DNA from: Bacteroidales bacterium
GTDB lineage: Bacteria > Bacteroidota > Bacteroidia > Bacteroidales > UBA4417
DNA length: 64,000 nucleotides
Assembly: GCA_016707785.1 (NCBI GenBank)
Contig: JADJGZ010000008.1
Location: 138,164-202,163, forward strand
Direction of reading: 5' to 3'
Part shown: positions 61,886-64,000 of the stretch, piece after piece
How positions within the stretch are numbered: the stretch's first letter is position 1
Layout of the letters: every line of letters starts with the position of its first letter
Notes under the pieces: model-generated
What the model was told of the DNA's origin: nothing
Databases searched by the model: none
Seen by the model: the letters and a program-made list of their open reading frames with translations, nothing else
Made by a program: the position numbers and the translations under genes

Positions 61886-63542
61886 TTAATTACTCCTCGC
61901 CCTCTTAATCAGAATATTATAAAAAGCCATAAAGAAATACCTGATATCTGTGAGGATAGGGCTTTTGTCATAGGCTTCCATGTATTTTTTCTCAGAAGCC
62001 ATAATCTCATCAAGAGTTTTCGGGAGATCTACATAGAATGGTGGAACCAAACCGGGTTTGTATTGTATTCTTCGTTCCTGCATCTCAGTGGTATACAGAC
62101 CAAAATAGTGCCTGCTGAGAGGTCGCACCCCTACTATCTTTAAATCCCCATTGAGGAGGTTAAAGATCATGGGTAACTCATCAATCCAGAATTTGCGCAT
62201 AATTTTACCGAGGGTTGAAACCCTGAAATCGTTTTTAAACTTGCCACCAGCTTCCAGGTTATTGTGTTTATAAACATAGTCCTGCAGGTATTCTGCAAAG
62301 GGATGCATGGTGCGGAGTTTATATACATGAATGATTTTGCCATTCTTGCCAACCCGCTTTAAACTAATCATGGGGCCGTAGGTCGGACTCATATCAAAGA
62401 CAGGCTTGGCAATTTTACGGGCAACAAAATATTGCCGGTTTCCAATTACCTTCTCCGAAATTACTTCAAACCCGCAAGAATATAACCTTCCAAAAGCTTC
62501 TGCTTTCGATAGGGCTCTTTCAAAACCATTTGTAATGAAGAAGTATATCTTTTTAAGAATGAACACTTTAGGGAAGACCCTTTTAAAAATGTAGTGGTAG
62601 GTAAAATAAACCAACCAGCTGATTCCTTTTGGGTATTGACGGTATACCATCTCTTTTTTGATTTCATTGGTTTCTACATTACCAATGAATAAACCTCCGG
62701 CAGCCATTTTCTGATTTACAGCTTCAAAGAATTTATTGACAAATTTGATGTCATTTACCATTTTAAGGTTAATGATCACATTGAATACATCAGCCGGAAT
62801 GGCGGAAACATTAAACCTTGTGGTAGTGGAGGTGACCAGCGTCTGATTTCTGTGGTTGTCGATATGTTCACAAAGAAATTGATATACTTCCTGGTTCGAC
62901 TCCTGTATGATTTGCTCTTTGTAATGTCCCAGAGAAAAAGCCGGGTAGTTTTGAGATGTTTCAACTTGGGTAGCACTTCAAATTCCCGGCTATTGGCCAA
63001 TGTCTCCATATGTTTGAGAAACACTTCAACATTGTCCATGGTTTCAGATTCCCTGTCCAGCTTCCGGTGATAATAGAAAAGAGAAAAGAGAATGATTTCC
63101 AGGAAAATAGACATCCCAATAGTGCCAAAAACAATCATCCTGGAGTAGGCAAAATGATTGAAACCAACAATCATTACCGTAATTACACTCAATGCAATGA
63201 AATCGCTGATGATTACAGGTGATATAAAATCTTTCAAATACCGCTTGTCATCATAGGCATACTTTCTGCTGGGGATGGAAGCAGCTAACCAAATTCCCAG
63301 GAATATGATGAATGGCTCAAAGTAATAGGGGAGGTAAATCTAAGTGAAGCCGGTTTCATCCAAATAAAAAGCAAAAAGGAGGCCGTTACCAGCAGGATAT
63401 CAATCACATAAAACAGGATCACCCGGTAGTTTACCCTGAAGTGAAAACTCTTTATCCTTTCAGAAGTCTCTTTTTTCTCTATGTCAACGTTTACTTTTAA
63501 TACCATTTCATCCTTATGATAATACCAACTTTCCAGGCTCAT
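61886..63542 (-). pseudogene. Priming sugar transferase (bacterial sugar transferase family), two frameshifts
   Basis: Three minus-strand frames together form one protein of about 550 residues. Frame one (63542-63285) gives a cytoplasmic start and first transmembrane helix (VILFYVIDILLVTASFLLFIWM). Frame two adds YFEPFIIFLGIWLAASIPSRK and more helices (ISDFIALSVITVMIVGFN). Frame three (to 61886) has the conserved cytoplasmic domain SLKRVGKNGKIIHVYKLRTM, KFWIDELPMIFNLLNGDLKIVGVRPLS and YKPGLVPPFYVDLP, typical of WbaP/WcaJ-type undecaprenyl-phosphate sugar transferases. Such enzymes start exopolysaccharide repeat-unit synthesis. Shifts lie near 63340 and 62925. All catalytic motifs remain. Confidence 0.85.
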
Positions 63543-63578
63543 GTTTTTTAATCTTCATTAAATTAATAGAAAAAGTGA

Positions 63579-64000
63579 TCAGAGGTAACAGCGAATAATA
63601 TGAATATTATTTCTTTCGCTGCAGGAGTATTTTCTTAACCTGGTTTTAAGGTTTTGCATCACCAACTCCTGGGCCCAGTCAATCGGATGATTGGTCCACC
63701 GCTGGGGATGAAGGTAAACATGACCTGATCAGGAAGAAGGTGTATGTTTTGAATAATATCCTGTGTCCCCTTAAAATTAAAGCAAAAGGGCTCTGCACCT
63801 TATCCCTCACACTTACCGATTCCCGTTCCAACGCCTGCCTGTATCAGTCAGGTATCCTACCTTATTGAAGTCTGTATCAAAATAAGGCTCTCCATTAATC
63901 CCCAGGTCCTTATAGGAATGTTTTCCCAGATAGCTTTATTGTCAAATGGCGAACGTGGGCTTCCATGCATGCAGATGGTCCTGATTGGGGCAAGTTTCCG
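63579..64000 (-). pseudogene. Polysaccharide-deacetylase-like fragment with at least four frameshifts
   Basis: Successive minus-strand frames spell pieces of one protein whose start lies outside the window: KLAPIRTICMHGSPRSPFDN, then DLGINGEPYFDTDF and VGYLTDTGRRWNGN, then VSVRDKVQSPFA, then GTQDIIQNIHLLPDQVMFTF, then HPQRWTNHPIDWAQELVMQN and a stop at 63579-63581. Shifts fall near 63910, 63820, 63780 and 63705. The pattern CMHGSP ... GEPYFD ... LTDTGRRW resembles hypothetical or deacetylase-like proteins of exopolysaccharide clusters; the family call is from memory and moderate. Confidence 0.6.

Overview
This window is a gene-dense stretch of a Bacteroidota chromosome, most likely from an anaerobic, non-Bacteroides member of the Bacteroidales/Marinilabiliales type. 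The evidence is a linked set of type IX secretion (T9SS) and gliding genes (gldJ, porP/sprF, two porU, porV), a C-terminal T9SS sorting domain on another protein, many outer-membrane beta-barrel proteins, Bacteroidota-type promoters (TTTG, about 18 bp, then TAnnTTTG) and a tungsten-type aldehyde:ferredoxin oxidoreductase. The taxonomy is inferred; no rRNA is present.

Layout. 0-7 kb: the end of an unknown gene, MazG, a PAP2 phosphatase, a small barrel protein, a 2-Cys peroxiredoxin on the opposite strand, and a large secreted GH38 alpha-mannosidase-like enzyme. 7-11 kb (minus): a TPR/tail-anchor protein, a barrel protein, an LpxR-like lipoprotein and a CapA-like phosphoesterase. 11-18 kb: a membrane-anchored papain-type protease, a T9SS cargo protein, an M3 metallopeptidase, a propeller protein and a DUF1801 protein. 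18-22 kb: an aldehyde oxidoreductase divergent from a small ThiF-like and ThiS/MoaD-like pair, plausibly its cofactor-sulfur supply. 22-38 kb (minus): GH20 hexosaminidase, a four-PAS hybrid histidine kinase, FolC, a propeller lipoprotein plus barrel pair, ExbB-ExbD-TonB, a KUP potassium transporter and an ArsB/NhaD-like antiporter. 37-40 kb: AnmK and MurF (cell-wall recycling and synthesis). 40-52 kb: the T9SS/gliding cluster, notable for two tandem PorU proteases that both keep the catalytic His and Cys. 52-57 kb: IspF, a RecD/UvrD-type helicase and a BamA/TamA-like barrel lipoprotein. 57.3 kb: tRNA-Val(UAC), followed by a broken copy of itself interrupted by palindromes.

The last 6 kb (about 58-64 kb) is an exosortase/exopolysaccharide locus: AMP-dependent ligase, compact exosortase, Wzi-like protein, priming sugar transferase and a deacetylase-like protein. 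Every gene except the Wzi-like one is split by frameshifts. This is either a decaying locus or local sequence error, and the sequence alone does not decide between them.

Intergenic DNA carries several palindrome families: two copies of a nested inverted-repeat element with CAGCC/GGCTG tips, CCCCGAAGGGG/AGCCTTTGGCT composites, TCCGCC/GGCGGA palindromes, 8-mer satellites, and an imperfect tandem array of 120-169 bp units upstream of the histidine kinase and downstream of folC.
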